From NCBI GenBank assembly GCA_030847615.1, contig JAUMIR010000001.1, positions 68,151,501 to 68,215,500 on the forward strand: a stretch of DNA of 64,000 nucleotides, written 5' to 3'. Positions 11,557 through 21,631 of the stretch are shown here, piece by piece. The notes beneath the pieces were generated by a model, which ran no database searches, was not told the origin of the DNA, and saw nothing but the letters and a program-made list of their open reading frames with translations. How positions within the stretch are numbered: position 1 is the first letter of the stretch; each line of letters opens with the position of its first letter. A program made the position numbers and the translations under genes. This DNA comes from Gambelia wislizenii (taxonomy: Eukaryota; Chordata; Lepidosauria; Squamata; Crotaphytidae).

Positions 11557-12127
11557 CAGTTGTCCCTCCACATTCACGGATTTGGCATTCACGGTTTTAA
11601 GTATTCATGGCTTGAAAATATTCTTAAAAAAATAATAATCCAAAAAGCAAACCTTGATTTTGCCATCTTATATAAGGGACACCATTTTGCTATGCCATTG
11701 GTGATATGATAGCCCTGTTTAAGTATTTGAAGGGGTGTCACGTTGAGGATGGAACAGGCTTGTTTTCTGCTGTTCCAGAGACGAGAATACGGAGCAATGG
11801 ATGCAAGCTCCACAAACAGAAATTCCACCTCAACATTAGGAGGAACTTTCTGACAGTAAGAGCTGTTCGGCAGTGGAACACACTCCCTCGGAGCGTGGTG
11901 GGGTCTCCTTCCTTGGAGGTCTTTAAACAGAGGCTGGATTGCCATCTGTCAGGGATGCTTTGATCAAGATTTCCTGCGTGGCAGGGGGTTGGACTGGATG
12001 GCCCTTGTGGTCTCTTCCAGCTCTACAGTTCTATGATTCTATGATGGGACTTGAGTATTCACGGATTTGGGTATTCATGGGGGGGGGGTCCTGGAACCAA
12101 ACCCCAGCAAATGTAAAGGGACAACTG
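11557..12127. mobile_element. Tigger-like MITE interrupted by CR1
   Basis: The left end CAGTTGTCCCTCCACATTC follows a TA, and the right end reads AATGTAAAGGGACAACTG. The interior matches the copy at 13460-13915 (CTTGAAAATATTCTTA and CATTTTGCTATGCCATTG). A CR1 3' end (11700-12045) splits it. Confidence 0.85.
11700..12045 (+). mobile_element. CR1 3'-end fragment nested in Tigger-like MITE
   Basis: It encodes [11 protein letters not shown] and the last CR1 residues, followed by the 3' UTR and the terminal TCTATGATTCTATGAT. The host element's text resumes immediately afterwards with GGGACTTGAG. Confidence 0.92.
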
Positions 12128-12216
12128 CATGTTTATTCCCCTATAAGTTAACTGAATATAGTTCTGCAGGCTTAGAAACAGGATTCGTGGGTGATCCAAA
12201 TTTTGCCTCCATTAAT

Positions 12217-12442
12217 TTGTTGTGGTGTGCCTTCAAGTCATTTTTAACATATGGTAACCCTTAGGTAAACTTATTATGGGGTTTTCTTGGCAAGTTTTGT
12301 CAGAGGAGGTTTATCATTGCCTTCCTCTGAGGCTGAGAGAGTGTGACCCGCCCAAGGTCCCCTTGTGGTTTTCCAAGGCTGAGCGGAGACTCGATCCCAG
12401 ATCTCCAGATTCTTAGTCCAAGGCTCAAACCACTACAACTAA
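12217..12442 (-). mobile_element. tRNA-derived SINE (CORE/MIR-like body, Bov-B-like tail)
   Basis: On the minus strand it reads head AGTGGTTTGAG, a B-box-like GATCGAGTC, the body AGGAAGGCAATG, and the tail ATGACTTGAAGGCACACC. The + strand begins GTTGTGGTGTGCCTTCAAG. It shares its plan with 33285-33545. Confidence 0.85.
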
Positions 12443-12539
12443 ATAACCAGAGAGTGTAGTGTCATGTTTTAGCGGATACAAAGCAAAGACAAAAGCCGAG
12501 GTGGAGAAGGAGAGATAAAACTGAAAGGCATCCCAGGCA

Positions 12540-12860
12540 GCGCAGAAGAATCGAACGCTCAGGGGATCAAAGGAGCCGAAGAGGCGCCAGAGCAGAGCAG
12601 AGCTTCCAATGAAAAAGGAGGGGGAGGAGGAGGAGGAGGGAACGCACAGGGGCGGGACCTTGCGTCCATCTCATTCTGAGAATCCCGCTTCCAAGGTATC
12701 AAGCTCCGCCCCTAGGCGGGAATGGGCGTCTGCTGATTGGCTAAACTCGTGCCTTGAATGGGGCTGGTCGGCTCTTTCAAGTCCAGCCCTTGGCAACGCT
12801 TCTCGTTCCCTTAGCAACAGACTCAGCGGCCTAGCATACCAGGTGGGCGAATGAAGCCTG
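12540..12860. promoter_or_regulatory. CpG-island promoter candidate with X-box, CCAAT and GC boxes
   Basis: This is a short GC- and CpG-rich island in an otherwise AT-rich region. It contains a GC box GGGGCGGGAC (12649-12658), CCGCCCC (12706-12712), GGCGGG (12715-12720), an inverted CCAAT box ATTGG (12736-12740), and two RFX-type half sites, TGGCAAC (12791-12797) and AGCAAC (12813-12818). The last is part of GTTCCCTTAGCAAC (12805-12818), which fits GTHNCC-N2-RGNAAC except for TT instead of AT in the centre. RFX X-boxes mark promoters of ciliary genes. The only ciliary gene in the window is DRC5, about 21 kb downstream on the + strand. The link is an inference, and a divergent minus-strand gene is also possible. 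Confidence 0.55.
12805..12818 (+). promoter_or_regulatory. RFX X-box, near consensus
   Basis: GTTCCC-TT-AGCAAC matches the two half-sites of the ciliary X-box (GTHNCC and RGNAAC) with the canonical 2-base spacer. Only the spacer sequence differs from the usual AT. A second half-site, TGGCAAC, lies 8 bases upstream. Confidence 0.5.
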
Positions 12861-13361
12861 ACTTTGGACCAGGGGCGACTCGGGGAAGAGAGAGCGGAGG
12901 AACTTCCAGGCCAGTGAAAGGTGGAGCCTTTGGGGCTTTGGGTCCAAAAAAGATAAACCACGGAGGATATAACTGAATAAAGCAGTCATCTGGGGGACAG
13001 CTTGCCAGCTCCTTCTCCCTCCTTTCTTTTAAAAACAGATGTTTGGCGGACCATTATAGTGGGAACATAAAGAAGTCCTTCTTACATGAGAAGCAAAGAG
13101 GCACTATGGGCTCCTGTCCTGTCTGATGTTAATTTTTATTATTTTTTTAATAACTGGCATTTTATTGCGGATTGGAACAACCGTTTCTTCCTCAAAACAA
13201 TCCACCAAGAAGCTAGGAAAAGTCAATCCTTTAGCCAACCTCATTGTAAGTATGCTGGGATGTTTATAAGCATAGGGCATTGAAAGGTAATTAGAGATGT
13301 TTCCATAGGGTCATATTGGACACTGGCCATCACCAAACTGAATTGATCTTGCCTATGTAAA
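12861..13361. other. Flank of CpG island, no gene found
   Basis: GC content falls to background by about 13000. Possible donor sites such as CCAG/GTGGGC near 12840 exist, but nothing defines an exon. Confidence 0.35.
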
Positions 13362-13459
13362 ATACCCTAAAGGCACCAGATCCTGTCTGATCTTGGAAGC
13401 TAAGCAGGGTCAGCTCTGGTTAGTACTTGGATGAGAGACTGCCATGGCTGTAGGCTATA
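13362..13459 (+). mobile_element. 5S-rRNA-derived SINE, 5' part
   Basis: The text from CACCAGATCCTGTCTGATC through AAGCTAAGCAGGGTC to GGTTAGTACTTGGATG is the internal promoter half of 5S rRNA. It is diverged and lacks the 5' third, so it is a SINE head, not a 5S gene. 5S-derived SINEs (5S-Sauria type) are known in lizards. The 3' part continues at 13918. Confidence 0.88.
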
Positions 13460-13915
13460 TAGTTGTCCCTCTGTATTCACGGATTTGGGAGATTTTCGCA
13501 CGACACTGTTATAGTGTTACTATTCCACTTTATTTCCTATGGCTGCCTCCTGTGGAATCCTGGGATTTGCAGTTTAGGGAGGGGCATTTAGCATTCTCAG
13601 CCAGAGAGCTCTTGGGCCTCACTAAACTACAAACCCCAGAATTCCACAGGAGGAAGCCAGAGCAGTTAAAGTGGAATAGTAACACTATAGCAGTGTAGTG
13701 TGAAAATCTCCCAGGTGTTCATGGATTTAAGTATTCATGGATTGAAAATATTCTTAGAAAAATAATAATCCCAAAAGCAAACCTTGATTTTGCCATTTTA
13801 TACAAGGGACACCATTTTGCTATGCCATTGCATATAATGGGACTTGAGTATTCACAGATTTTGGTATCCACGGGGGTCCTGGAACCAAACCCCAGCGAAT
13901 GTGAAGGGACAACTG
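13460..13915. mobile_element. Tigger-like MITE inserted in the 5S SINE
   Basis: It is flanked by TA at 13458-13459 and 13916-13917. The left end is TAGTTGTCCCTCTGTATTC and the right end is GAATGTGAAGGGACAACTG. It contains another element at 13487-13712. Confidence 0.88.
13487..13712. mobile_element. Palindromic MITE nested in Tigger-like element
   Basis: Two long inverted arms, GAGATTTTCGCACGACACTG on the left and CAGTGTAGTGTGAAAATCTC on the right, extend inward through TATTCCACTTT/AAGTGGAATA and CCTGTGGAATCCTGGGATTT/AACCCCAGAATTCCACAGG. Nearly the whole element can fold into one hairpin. A second copy lies in DRC5 intron 1. Confidence 0.85.
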
Positions 13916-13917
13916 TA

Positions 13918-14035
13918 TTTCAAAAAAAGGAACTGGCAAAACCATCTCTGAGTATGCCTTGACTAAGAAAACCCTATGAAATTCATGGGGTCACCACAAG
14001 TCAACAGGTGACTTGAAGGCACGTAAACACACACA
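13918..14035 (+). mobile_element. 5S-derived SINE, 3' part with Bov-B-like tail
   Basis: It continues the SINE after the Tigger-like insertion: AGGAACTGGCAAAACC, AAGAAAACCCTATGAAATTC, GGGGTCACCACAAGTC, then GACTTGAAGGCACG and a CA-rich tail. This is the reptile SINE tail thought to be recognised by the Bov-B LINE machinery. Confidence 0.88.
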
Positions 14036-16329
14036 CCTCTGAATGGATGGAAAATGCAGGAGTCTCTTTTTTTAAAAAAATACCTCCTGTGGACTTTAAA
14101 CATTTCGAACGAAGGAGAGGCTTTTAGAGAAATGATGAGACTAAAAGCATATCCACATAAACATTTTGGGCAGAGATAATAGGATGTCTCCCAAGCAGTT
14201 AGCTGCTTAAGAAACAGCTAAGTGCAAGCATACCTCCATTAACAAGACCTCTGATAGGACTTTATCTACACCAGCCATGATACACTGGCTCTCTGCCAGC
14301 ATATCTTGGCTGTGGCGTTGGCCCAGCCTTACCCCGTTACCTTGACGAAACAGGCTAGTGTCGACACAGGAACGCCGTCCCGTCCCTGCAGCCGCCACCA
14401 CCATAATCTCTACTGTCTCAGAAGCCAGGAAGGGGGCCCACAACATGTGACTGAAGGCACCCTGCATGTGACCAGCTTTAGTTACATCTGTGGGACCCCA
14501 CCTGGCTTCCAGAGAGCCAGGGAGGTGGCAGCGGAGTGAAGAAAGGCATGCTGCACAGGCTCCCGCAGACACAGGGCCCAATCTGTTTTTGGCCACTGGT
14601 AATAGAGTAAACTGGGTATTTTCTTATAGCAGTTTATTAGGCCCTACCCCAGCTTGCCCCCCATCTTAGCCCTATATCTGCCCCAGATACAGGACTGCCT
14701 GGGGGCAGAGTGGGGTAAATGCCCTGCATCATATGGACTGCAGGGCTCTGAGATGGATTCAAGACAGAGTATTTACCTCCATGTAGAGGAGGCCAAAAAA
14801 GCTCCTTTTTACAAAATCTTTTATGTCCACCCAGCTCCCCCTTTGCTTTCTTGTCCTCTGTCTAACTGGAGTTTTGTTTTTTTTTAGCACCTTCAACAAT
14901 GGCAGGATGGTAAAGGAGGATTGGAGAAACACAGACTTTCTGTATTGAGTTGCAGCAGTGTGTTTACGGTAAACAATACAATAAATCCTGAACTGGGAAA
15001 GAATGGGATTGTACTCTAACACATCCTATTGTAGCCATGTGTGCCTGCCTACAACAGGCAAGGAAAAGAGCAGCTGCTTTCAGAATCCCTTCCTCAGCAT
15101 GCATGAACAGCAAAACAGAGAGAAAGGGGGAGAACAGATTAGCCTGCCTCACCAGCTACCTCCAGCATGTTAGAAAAGCATAGTCCTGGCTACCAAAATT
15201 AGAAATCATAAGCAAAGTTGAGAGTTGTGAAAGAAAAAGTCATCCATGGATGTATTTTGGAAGAGGCCTTCAAGAGGTCTCTATATGGTTCAGAATGTTG
15301 TTGTTTAATCATGCAAAGTTTCTCTGGCCTAGTTGTTTCATGTCACATGTGCATATTGTTAGTTTTGAATGAAAAGATTGCTGAAATGGGTTGAACTGCT
15401 CTTCTTTTATGTGATGCAGAAACCTACCCTTCTTCTTTCCATGTTATTTCTTCCAATAGTACCAAATTTTCTGTTAAAGAGGTAATGTCTAGGAAAACAT
15501 ATAAGTTATTAACTGAGGTATGCCTGTAGTAACACAGGCAGAAGGCGAGTGGGTTTTCAGAATCAGCCCAGTAAACTGTAGCAGTAAGATTAATCATCTT
15601 CATCAAATGGACTTTTTTTTAAAAAAATAGTTATTTATACCCTGCTCTTCAGCCACAAGGCTATCAGAGCTGCTTACAAACTGTTTTAAGCAATAGCAAT
15701 TTACACATCTACACTTCATTAAGCAGTTTCCAATGTGTGTTGATTATCCATTTGTCTGGGTAGGTAGCAGTAAGTTAGGTAACACTTCCACCCACTGTGA
15801 ATTTCCTCTGCTCTATTTTTTTGTATAGCTTTGAACCTTTTCTTTGTTTATTACGTGTGTATTCAGTGCTTGGATCATGAGGGTGGGGAGATGAGGAGCC
15901 CACAAATCCTACCTTTAGGCTCGTCTTAAATTTGGTCAGAATCTGCCTTCTCAGCTTTATAAACAAAATCACCGAAAGTTGCTGTTAAGAAAAAAATGAA
16001 ACACAAACACACCATTACTTCAAGTATGGTTTGTATGTGCTGTTGCAGCTTCTCAGTGGTATATAGATACTATCTCTTTTAATGAAAATGCATGTGAATA
16101 TGCTAGTGAGGTTATGTCTTTATCTTTTTAGTCATTCACACTATTACAAATTTGAAAACTGATATGAAATAATTTTGGCAGTGTTTCATAAACTACCTTG
16201 CTCTCCTGACAAAAATATGGTTATAATTTTTTCATTTTAATGCATGCTGTTGAAAGCAAAAGCAGTACTGCTTTCCTTGTGAGCAGATCTTATTTCTGAA
16301 AGCAAGAGACTAAAAAGACCCGAATGTTT
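14036..16329. other. Intergenic sequence, no gene found
   Basis: Mostly unique. A GC-richer patch at 14220-14600 has ORFs on both strands without motifs and may be an old transposon. No exon could be supported. Confidence 0.45.
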
Positions 16330-17440
16330 AAAAAAACTGTGGAGGAGGAGGAGGGGGAGGGGGAGGAGGAGGAGGCACCACCCCTGCTGCCTTGGGCCTC
16401 ACAAATGTGGCCAGTTCTGGGGCAGGGGGCACTGCCCCCACCACCTGGCTGCATTTGTGAGGCCCGAGGCAGCTGGGGGACAGTGCCTCTCCACCACCTC
16501 CTCCTCTGCTGCCCCCTGCCCCAGAACTGGCTGAAGGAAGCACTGCCGCCCCAACTACCTCGGGCTTCACAAATGTAGCCAGTTCTGGGGCAGGGGGGCA
16601 GCAGAGGAGGAGGTGGCAGAGGAGGCGCCGCAGTCCCCGCTGCCTCAGGCCTCACAAATGTGGCCCGTTCTGGGGCAGGAGAGTGGCATAGGAGGAGGTG
16701 GAGGAGGAGGTGCCACAGCTGCTCCAGCTACCTTGGGCCTCACAAATATGGCCCGTTCTGGGGCAGGAGGGCGGCATAGGAGGAGGTGGTGGAGGAGGAG
16801 GAGGTGCTGCCCCAGCTGCCTCGGGCCTCACAAATGCGGCCAGTTCTGGGATGGGAGTGGCATAGGAGGAGTAGGAGGTGGGGGAGGCGCCACCGCCCCT
16901 GCAGCCTGGCTGCATTTGTGAAGCCTGAGGCAGCTGGGGCAGCGGTGCCTCCTCCACCACCTCCTCCTCTGCCACCCTCCTGACCCAGAACTGGCCGAAG
17001 GAGGCACCGCTTCAACGCTGCAATTCTATGATTCCCCAGCTGCCTCAGGCCTCACAAATGCGTCCAGTACTGGGGCAGGAGGACAGCAGAGGAGGAGGGG
17101 CGAAGGAGACGCCGTTGCCCCAGCTGCCTCGGGCCTCACAAATGCGTCCAGTACTGGGGCAGGGGGACGGCAGAGGAGGAGGGGCGAAGGAGACGCCGTT
17201 GCCCCAGCTGCCTCGGACCTCACAAATGCAGCCAGTTCTGGGGCAGGAGGGCAGCAGAGGAGGTGGTGGTGGAGGAGGTGGCGCCTCCCCAGCTGCCTCA
17301 CGCCGCACAAATGTGGCCAGTTCTGGGGCAGGAGGCGGCAGAGGAGGAGGTGGAGGAGGAGAAGGAGCCACTGCTGCTGCCTCGGGCCACACAAATGCAG
17401 CCCATTCTGGGGGTAGCAGGGATGGAGGAGGAGAGCTTTG
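16330..17440. repeat. GC-rich minisatellite, ~84-90 bp unit
   Basis: About twelve copies of a unit with the core CTCACAAATGYGGCCAGTTC, then TGGGGCAGGAGG and a GGAGGAGG-rich linker. Cores sit near 16398, 16445 (inverted), 16558, 16650, 16738, 16827, 16911 (inverted), 17050, 17135, 17218, 17306 and 17389. The last five are evenly spaced at ~84 bases. ORFs on both strands across it are artefacts. Confidence 0.93.
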
Positions 17441-17956
17441 AGTGGTTGGGTAGCAGCCAATCAGCATGCTTGGAATGGCAACATACCTAAGATTTTTATA
17501 TACATAGATATCCGGTTTGTTTGTAAATACGGTACCTGTAAAATTAGATTGGGGAATCTTCTACATTTTAGCCCTGCATTTCTGTTAACAGTACCTTTGT
17601 AGTGTAGGTGACTGGGGCATGAAGTGGGTGGGATATATTAACCGTTTTCTCACTATCCTAGCAGCATCTCAATGTGGTATTTAATGCAAAATATTAGGAA
17701 ACGATGTATGCCCTACTCCTGTTTGTGATTGACTGCAGCAGTTATGTTATCATGCAGTGTTCATTTGAATGATCTATGATGATGAGTAAGTTCCACTAGT
17801 ACTAGACTACCAAGAGCACATCTGAGGCCCTGCAACCCAAAAGATGCCCAAATGCTGTGGTCACATTTTTAAAAACCCACAACCAAACAAAAATGTTCAG
17901 GACTGCCTAGATGCAATGTAGAGGAAGCTGCAGTTATGCTTCCACTCTTTGCAGAA
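17441..17956. other. Unique sequence, no gene found
   Basis: AT-rich, with no recognisable element. Confidence 0.5.
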
Positions 17957-18032
17957 GGTCTTGTTGTTGTTGTTGTGTACCTTCAAGTCATTTCCGACTC
18001 ATAGCAACCCTAAGGTGAACCTATCACAGGGG
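17957..18032 (-). mobile_element. tRNA-SINE tail fragment
   Basis: (TTG)n, then TGTACCTTCAAGTCATTTC and CTAAGGTGAACCTATCA, is the 3' tail of the SINE family at 12217-12442. Confidence 0.8.
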
Positions 18033-18421
18033 GGTCAGTTATAAAGGAGAATTAAGTGCGGGAAATGCCAGCTTACCTCCCTTTCACTCCAGTGTCCATT
18101 TGTTTACATGATTTTGTCCAAAATTGGTTGATGTGATAAATTAGCGATTTTGCAGTTCACACAGCCAGGGGGCGGAGAAAATCAGTTTGTGGTAGGGACG
18201 TGGCAGCGCCGCTGAAAAGGGGGGCCATGGTAACTTCTGGGGCCTCCTGGGCAACCCCCCAAAAGAGGCCTGTGAACTGGAGGCTCCCCCTTACCCCCAT
18301 CCTCGAGGGAGAGGCAGGGCAGGATGCCCTCCGTGGCCAGAGGCCTCTGAGCCAAAGAAGGACCCAATTACCCTTCCACCTGAAGGAGCTCGAAGCCCAG
18401 CTCTGGGGCTGGCATTTCCCT

Positions 18422-18947
18422 TTCCCTCCCGTCTGTCCCCTTCGAAGGGCAGCCTGCTCCCCTCCACCCAGATTCTGCGGCCTGAAACCAAAGGCGCTGC
18501 CAAACGAACCAGTGCTGCGGGCTGAAGAATATCTGCGGAGGTTTCTCCCAAAGCAGCCTGGGAAGCAGCTGGCGGGGAAGTGCCCTTGCGCTTTCTGTGG
18601 GTTGAGCCGGGTCCAGGGGGAGCCCATGTGGGCCCAGCTGGGGAGGGGGGAAGGTGACCCCCCATCTTACCCCAGCCCCCCATGAGGGAGGAGCACAGGC
18701 CACCACTGTTGGTGCCTCTGAGCTCTGCCCGGCCAAGCGCCAGCGATGGAAGCGAGCTCGCTTGATCTGAAGGCAAGGTGTGAGGGCGCTTCCCCGCCAG
18801 CTGTTTCCTGGGCCGCTTTGGGAGAAACCTCCACAGCTATTCTTTAGGCCGCAGTGTTGGTTCATTGGGCAGCACCTTTGGCTTCAGGCCTCAGAGTCTG
18901 GGCAGAGTGGGGCAGGCTGTCCTTCGAAGGGGACGGACGGAAGGGAA
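18422..18947. repeat. GC-rich inverted repeat, arms ~165 bp
   Basis: The left arm (18422-18590) and right arm (18781-18947) are reverse complements at roughly 85% by eye around a ~190-base spacer. Shared blocks include CCCCTTCGAAGG, CCTTTGG and GGTTTCTCCCAAAG. It probably lies inside a larger non-autonomous DNA transposon (~18160-19200). ORFs here on both strands follow from the high GC content. Confidence 0.75.
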
Positions 18948-19317
18948 TGGCGGCCCCAGAGCACACCCTGGCCGGGAGATTTCTCTTGTCCAAGTATGGC
19001 AGCACTGCTCAAAAACCCTGCCTTGCAAGCCTGCTCCCTTTTCTGAATTGGTTGTACAGATGGCCATTTGCAAATTGTATACATCACCTATTGTGCGCAT
19101 TTTTGCGCATTTTATCAAAAAAGTCGGGGAAACTAGCGAAAGAAGTTATCGCGCTTTTCCAGAGTATTTTTGCCGCCCTCCTTCTGAATAGAGCGACTTT
19201 GGCCTGAAATCTGTGAGGACCATTAGGAATCTGGGTGAATTCTTTGAGGATTGTTTTGACCGTGTAAATGACCCCACGGTTATCTTGGCAAGATTTGTTT
19301 GCGGGGAAGTTCCTATT

Positions 19318-19384
19318 AGCTTCCATGGAGGCTGAGTATGACTTGCTGAAGGTCACCCAGTGGGCTTCCATGGCTGAGCAGGGA
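19318..19384 (-). mobile_element. tRNA-SINE, first half (split by CR1)
   Basis: The minus-strand SINE body (AAGGTCACCCAGTGGGCTTCC, GGCTGAGCAGGGA) breaks off at the CR1 3' end and resumes at 21131. Confidence 0.8.
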
Positions 19385-21130
19385 TCATAGAATCATAGAA
19401 TCATAGAATTGTAGAGTTGGAAGAGACCACGAGGGCCATCCAGTCCAACCCCCTGCCACGCAGGAAATCTTGATCAGAGCATCCCCAACAGATGGCCATC
19501 CAGCCTCTGTTTAAAGACCTCCAAGGAAGGAGACCCCACCACGCTCCGAGGGAGTGTGTTCCACTGCTGAACAGCTCTTACTGTCAAAAAGTTTCTCCTA
19601 ACGTTGAGGTGGAATCTCTGTTCCTGGAGCTTGCATCCATTGCTCCGTATTCCAGTCTCTGGAGCAGTAGAAAACAAGCCTGCTCCATCCTCAGCGTGAC
19701 ACCCCTTCAAATACTTAAACAGGGCTATCATATCGCCTCTTAACCGTCTTTTTTCCAGGCTAAACATACCCAGCTCCCTAAGTCTCTCCTCATAAGGCAT
19801 GGTTTCCAGACCTTTCACCATTTTAGTTGCCCTTCTCTGGACATGCTCCAATTTGTCAATATCCTTTTTGAATTGTGGTGCCCAGAACTGGACACAGTAT
19901 TCTAAGTGAGGCCTGACCAAGGCAGAATAGAGTGGCACTATTACTTCCCTTGATCTAGACACTATACTTCTATTGATACAGCCCAAAATCGCATTGGCCT
20001 TTTTAGCTGCCGCATCACACTGTTGACTCATGTTCAACTTGTGGTCTACTAGGACTCCTAGATCCCTTTCGCACGTAGTCTCGTTCAGCCATGTCTCTCC
20101 CATCCTATATCTATGCATTTCATTTTTCCGCCCTAAGTGCAGTACTTTACATTTCTCCGTATTGAATTTCATTTTGTTAGTTTTGGCCCAGCTCTCCAGT
20201 CTATCCAGGTCATTCTGAATTTTGATCCTGTCCTCTAGGGTATTAGCTACTCCTCCTAATTTGGTGTCATCTGCAAATTTGATAAGTATGCCCCTAATTC
20301 CCTCATCCAAGTCATTGATAAAGATGTTGAATAGCACTGGGCCCAGGACAGAACCCTGTGGCACCCCACTGGTCACATCTTTCCAAGACAAAGAGGAGCC
20401 ACTGCTGAGCACCCTTTGGGTTCGGCCGGTCAACCAATTACAAATCCATTGAACAGTTAACTTGTCTAGCCCACGTTTTACAAGCTTGTTTGCAAGAATG
20501 TCATGGGGAACCTTGTCAAAGGCCTTACTGAAATCAAGGTATGCAATGTCCACAGCGTTCCCTTCATCTACCAAGCTGGTAACTTTATCCAAAAAAGAGA
20601 TCAGATTAGTCTGGCATGACTTGTTTCTCTGAAACCCATGTTGACTTTTTGTGATTATGGCATTGCCTTCTAAATGTTCACGGACTCTCTGTTTAATGAT
20701 CTGCTCTAGAATCTTCCCTGGTATTGATGTCAGACTAACTGGACGATAATTGTTGGGATCCTCTTTTTTCCCCTTTTTGAAGATGGGGGCAACGTTTGCC
20801 CTCCTCCAGTGTGCTGGGACTTCTGTTCTCCAAGAGTTCTCAAAGATTATTGCCAATGGCTCTGAGATCACATTTGCCAGCTCTTTTAATACTCCTGGAT
20901 GTAGTTCATCTGGTCCTGGAGATTTAAATTCATTTAGATTAAGAAGGTATTCCTGTACTACCTCTTTGCTTATTCTGTGCTGGATTTCCCCTATTGTGTC
21001 CTCTGTTCCATTATCCTCAGGTTGGTCCTCCTTTTCCTTTTCTGAAAACACTGAGGCAAAGAAGGTGTTGAGTAATTCTGCCTTTTCTCTGTCCTCTGTT
21101 AGCATTCTCTGTCCCCTGTTAGCATTAGGC
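19385..21130 (-). mobile_element. Young CR1 LINE, 5'-truncated, inserted in a SINE
   Basis: Its 3' end (ATCATAGAATCATAGAATCA on the + strand) lies at 19385, and the 5' break is at about 21130. The flanking DNA is one interrupted SINE. The RT part is open throughout. Confidence 0.93.
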
Positions 21131-21132
21131 AT
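19474..21132 (-). CDS. CR1 ORF2 C-terminal part (reverse transcriptase), open
   Basis: The 552 codons without a stop cover the linker after the endonuclease, the RT domain and the C-terminal region. Recognisable parts in order are [58 protein letters not shown] (motif A), [13 protein letters not shown] (motif B), FADDTKLGG (motif C), [13 protein letters not shown] and the final LEVFKQRLDGHL. All catalytic residues are present. The AP endonuclease is missing because of 5' truncation, so the copy cannot move by itself. The first few residues (MPNANRG) derive from the junction region and are not the natural start. Confidence 0.92.
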   Translation of the reverse strand: MPNANRGQRMLTEDREKAELLNTFFASVFSEKEKEDQPEDNGTEDTIGEIQHRISKEVVQEYLLNLNEFKSPGPDELHPGVLKELANVISEPLAIIFENSWRTEVPAHWRRANVAPIFKKGKKEDPNNYRPVSLTSIPGKILEQIIKQRVREHLEGNAIITKSQHGFQRNKSCQTNLISFLDKVTSLVDEGNAVDIAYLDFSKAFDKVPHDILANKLVKRGLDKLTVQWICNWLTGRTQRVLSSGSSLSWKDVTSGVPQGSVLGPVLFNIFINDLDEGIRGILIKFADDTKLGGVANTLEDRIKIQNDLDRLESWAKTNKMKFNTEKCKVLHLGRKNEMHRYRMGETWLNETTCERDLGVLVDHKLNMSQQCDAAAKKANAILGCINRSIVSRSREVIVPLYSALVRPHLEYCVQFWAPQFKKDIDKLEHVQRRATKMVKGLETMPYEERLRELGMFSLEKRRLRGDMIALFKYLKGCHAEDGAGLFSTAPETGIRSNGCKLQEQRFHLNVRRNFLTVRAVQQWNTLPRSVVGSPSLEVFKQRLDGHLLGML

Positions 21133-21172
21133 GGTCTCCCAGAGTCCTTGTCAAACCACTACACTGGCTGTA
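21131..21172 (-). mobile_element. tRNA-SINE, second half
   Basis: GGTCTCCCAGAGTCCTTGTC and AAACCACTACACTGGCTG are the tRNA-like head of the SINE that begins at 19318. Confidence 0.8.
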
Positions 21173-21273
21173 TGCATCCCAATATGGGCCAGAGGCACAG
21201 TGGGAAAATCAAGATGCTAGGAGGGAGCAGTATGTGTGTGCCAGGTGAACAGAGAGCAGGGGAAACCAGAGAG

Positions 21274-21586
21274 GAAGGCCTTTATCAGACTACAAGCTTT
21301 AAAACATTCTTTTGCCGCCACAGAAAAACCCATTTCTATGCCAGCAAAAGGACATCCCCCCCACCCGCACTTACCTCCTTTCCTGGCAGAGTCTCCCTGG
21401 CAATAAAGAGGAAGTGAATGGAGCCCCCGTTCTCTTCCTTACTCAAAATCTCACGTGATTTTGTCATGCAGGAAATTCAAAAATAAAAACAAGAAAACTA
21501 CATTTAAAGTTGCACAAAGCACACACACACATTTTAAAGTAACCCAGGGAAGGTTAAAAAATCAGTGGATACGGAGGGACAACTGT
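21274..21586. mobile_element. Family B relative and end of a Tigger-like element
   Basis: 21274-21500 is a reverse-oriented relative of the element at 7175-7726 (CTTTATCAGACT, hairpin CATTCTTTTGCC..CCAGCAAAAGG). The piece ending GGATACGGAGGGACAACTG at ~21586 is the right end of a Tigger-like MITE. Confidence 0.45.
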
Positions 21587-21631
21587 ACAAGACTATTTAT
21601 ATAGTGATGTGTTGGATTGAACAGGAAACTA

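Noticed and set aside
13362..13459. 5S rRNA gene
   Set aside because: The 5' third is missing, the rest is diverged, and the downstream text is a SINE body with a Bov-B-like tail. It is a 5S-derived SINE.
14207..14596. 129-codon minus-strand ORF
   Set aside because: It sits in a GC-richer patch that looks like an old repeat. No domain or exon boundaries were seen.
16330..17440. CRISPR-like array
   Set aside because: Units are long, tandem and homogeneous without spacers of uniform unique sequence, and the genome is vertebrate.
16290..17490. Long overlapping ORFs rich in Pro, Ser and Gly on both strands
   Set aside because: They follow the minisatellite units, are open in several frames because of GC-rich repeats, and have no domain or splice context.
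18157..18865. ORFs of 156-165 codons on both strands
   Set aside because: They overlap a GC-rich inverted repeat and have no conserved motif. Stops are rare there simply from base composition.
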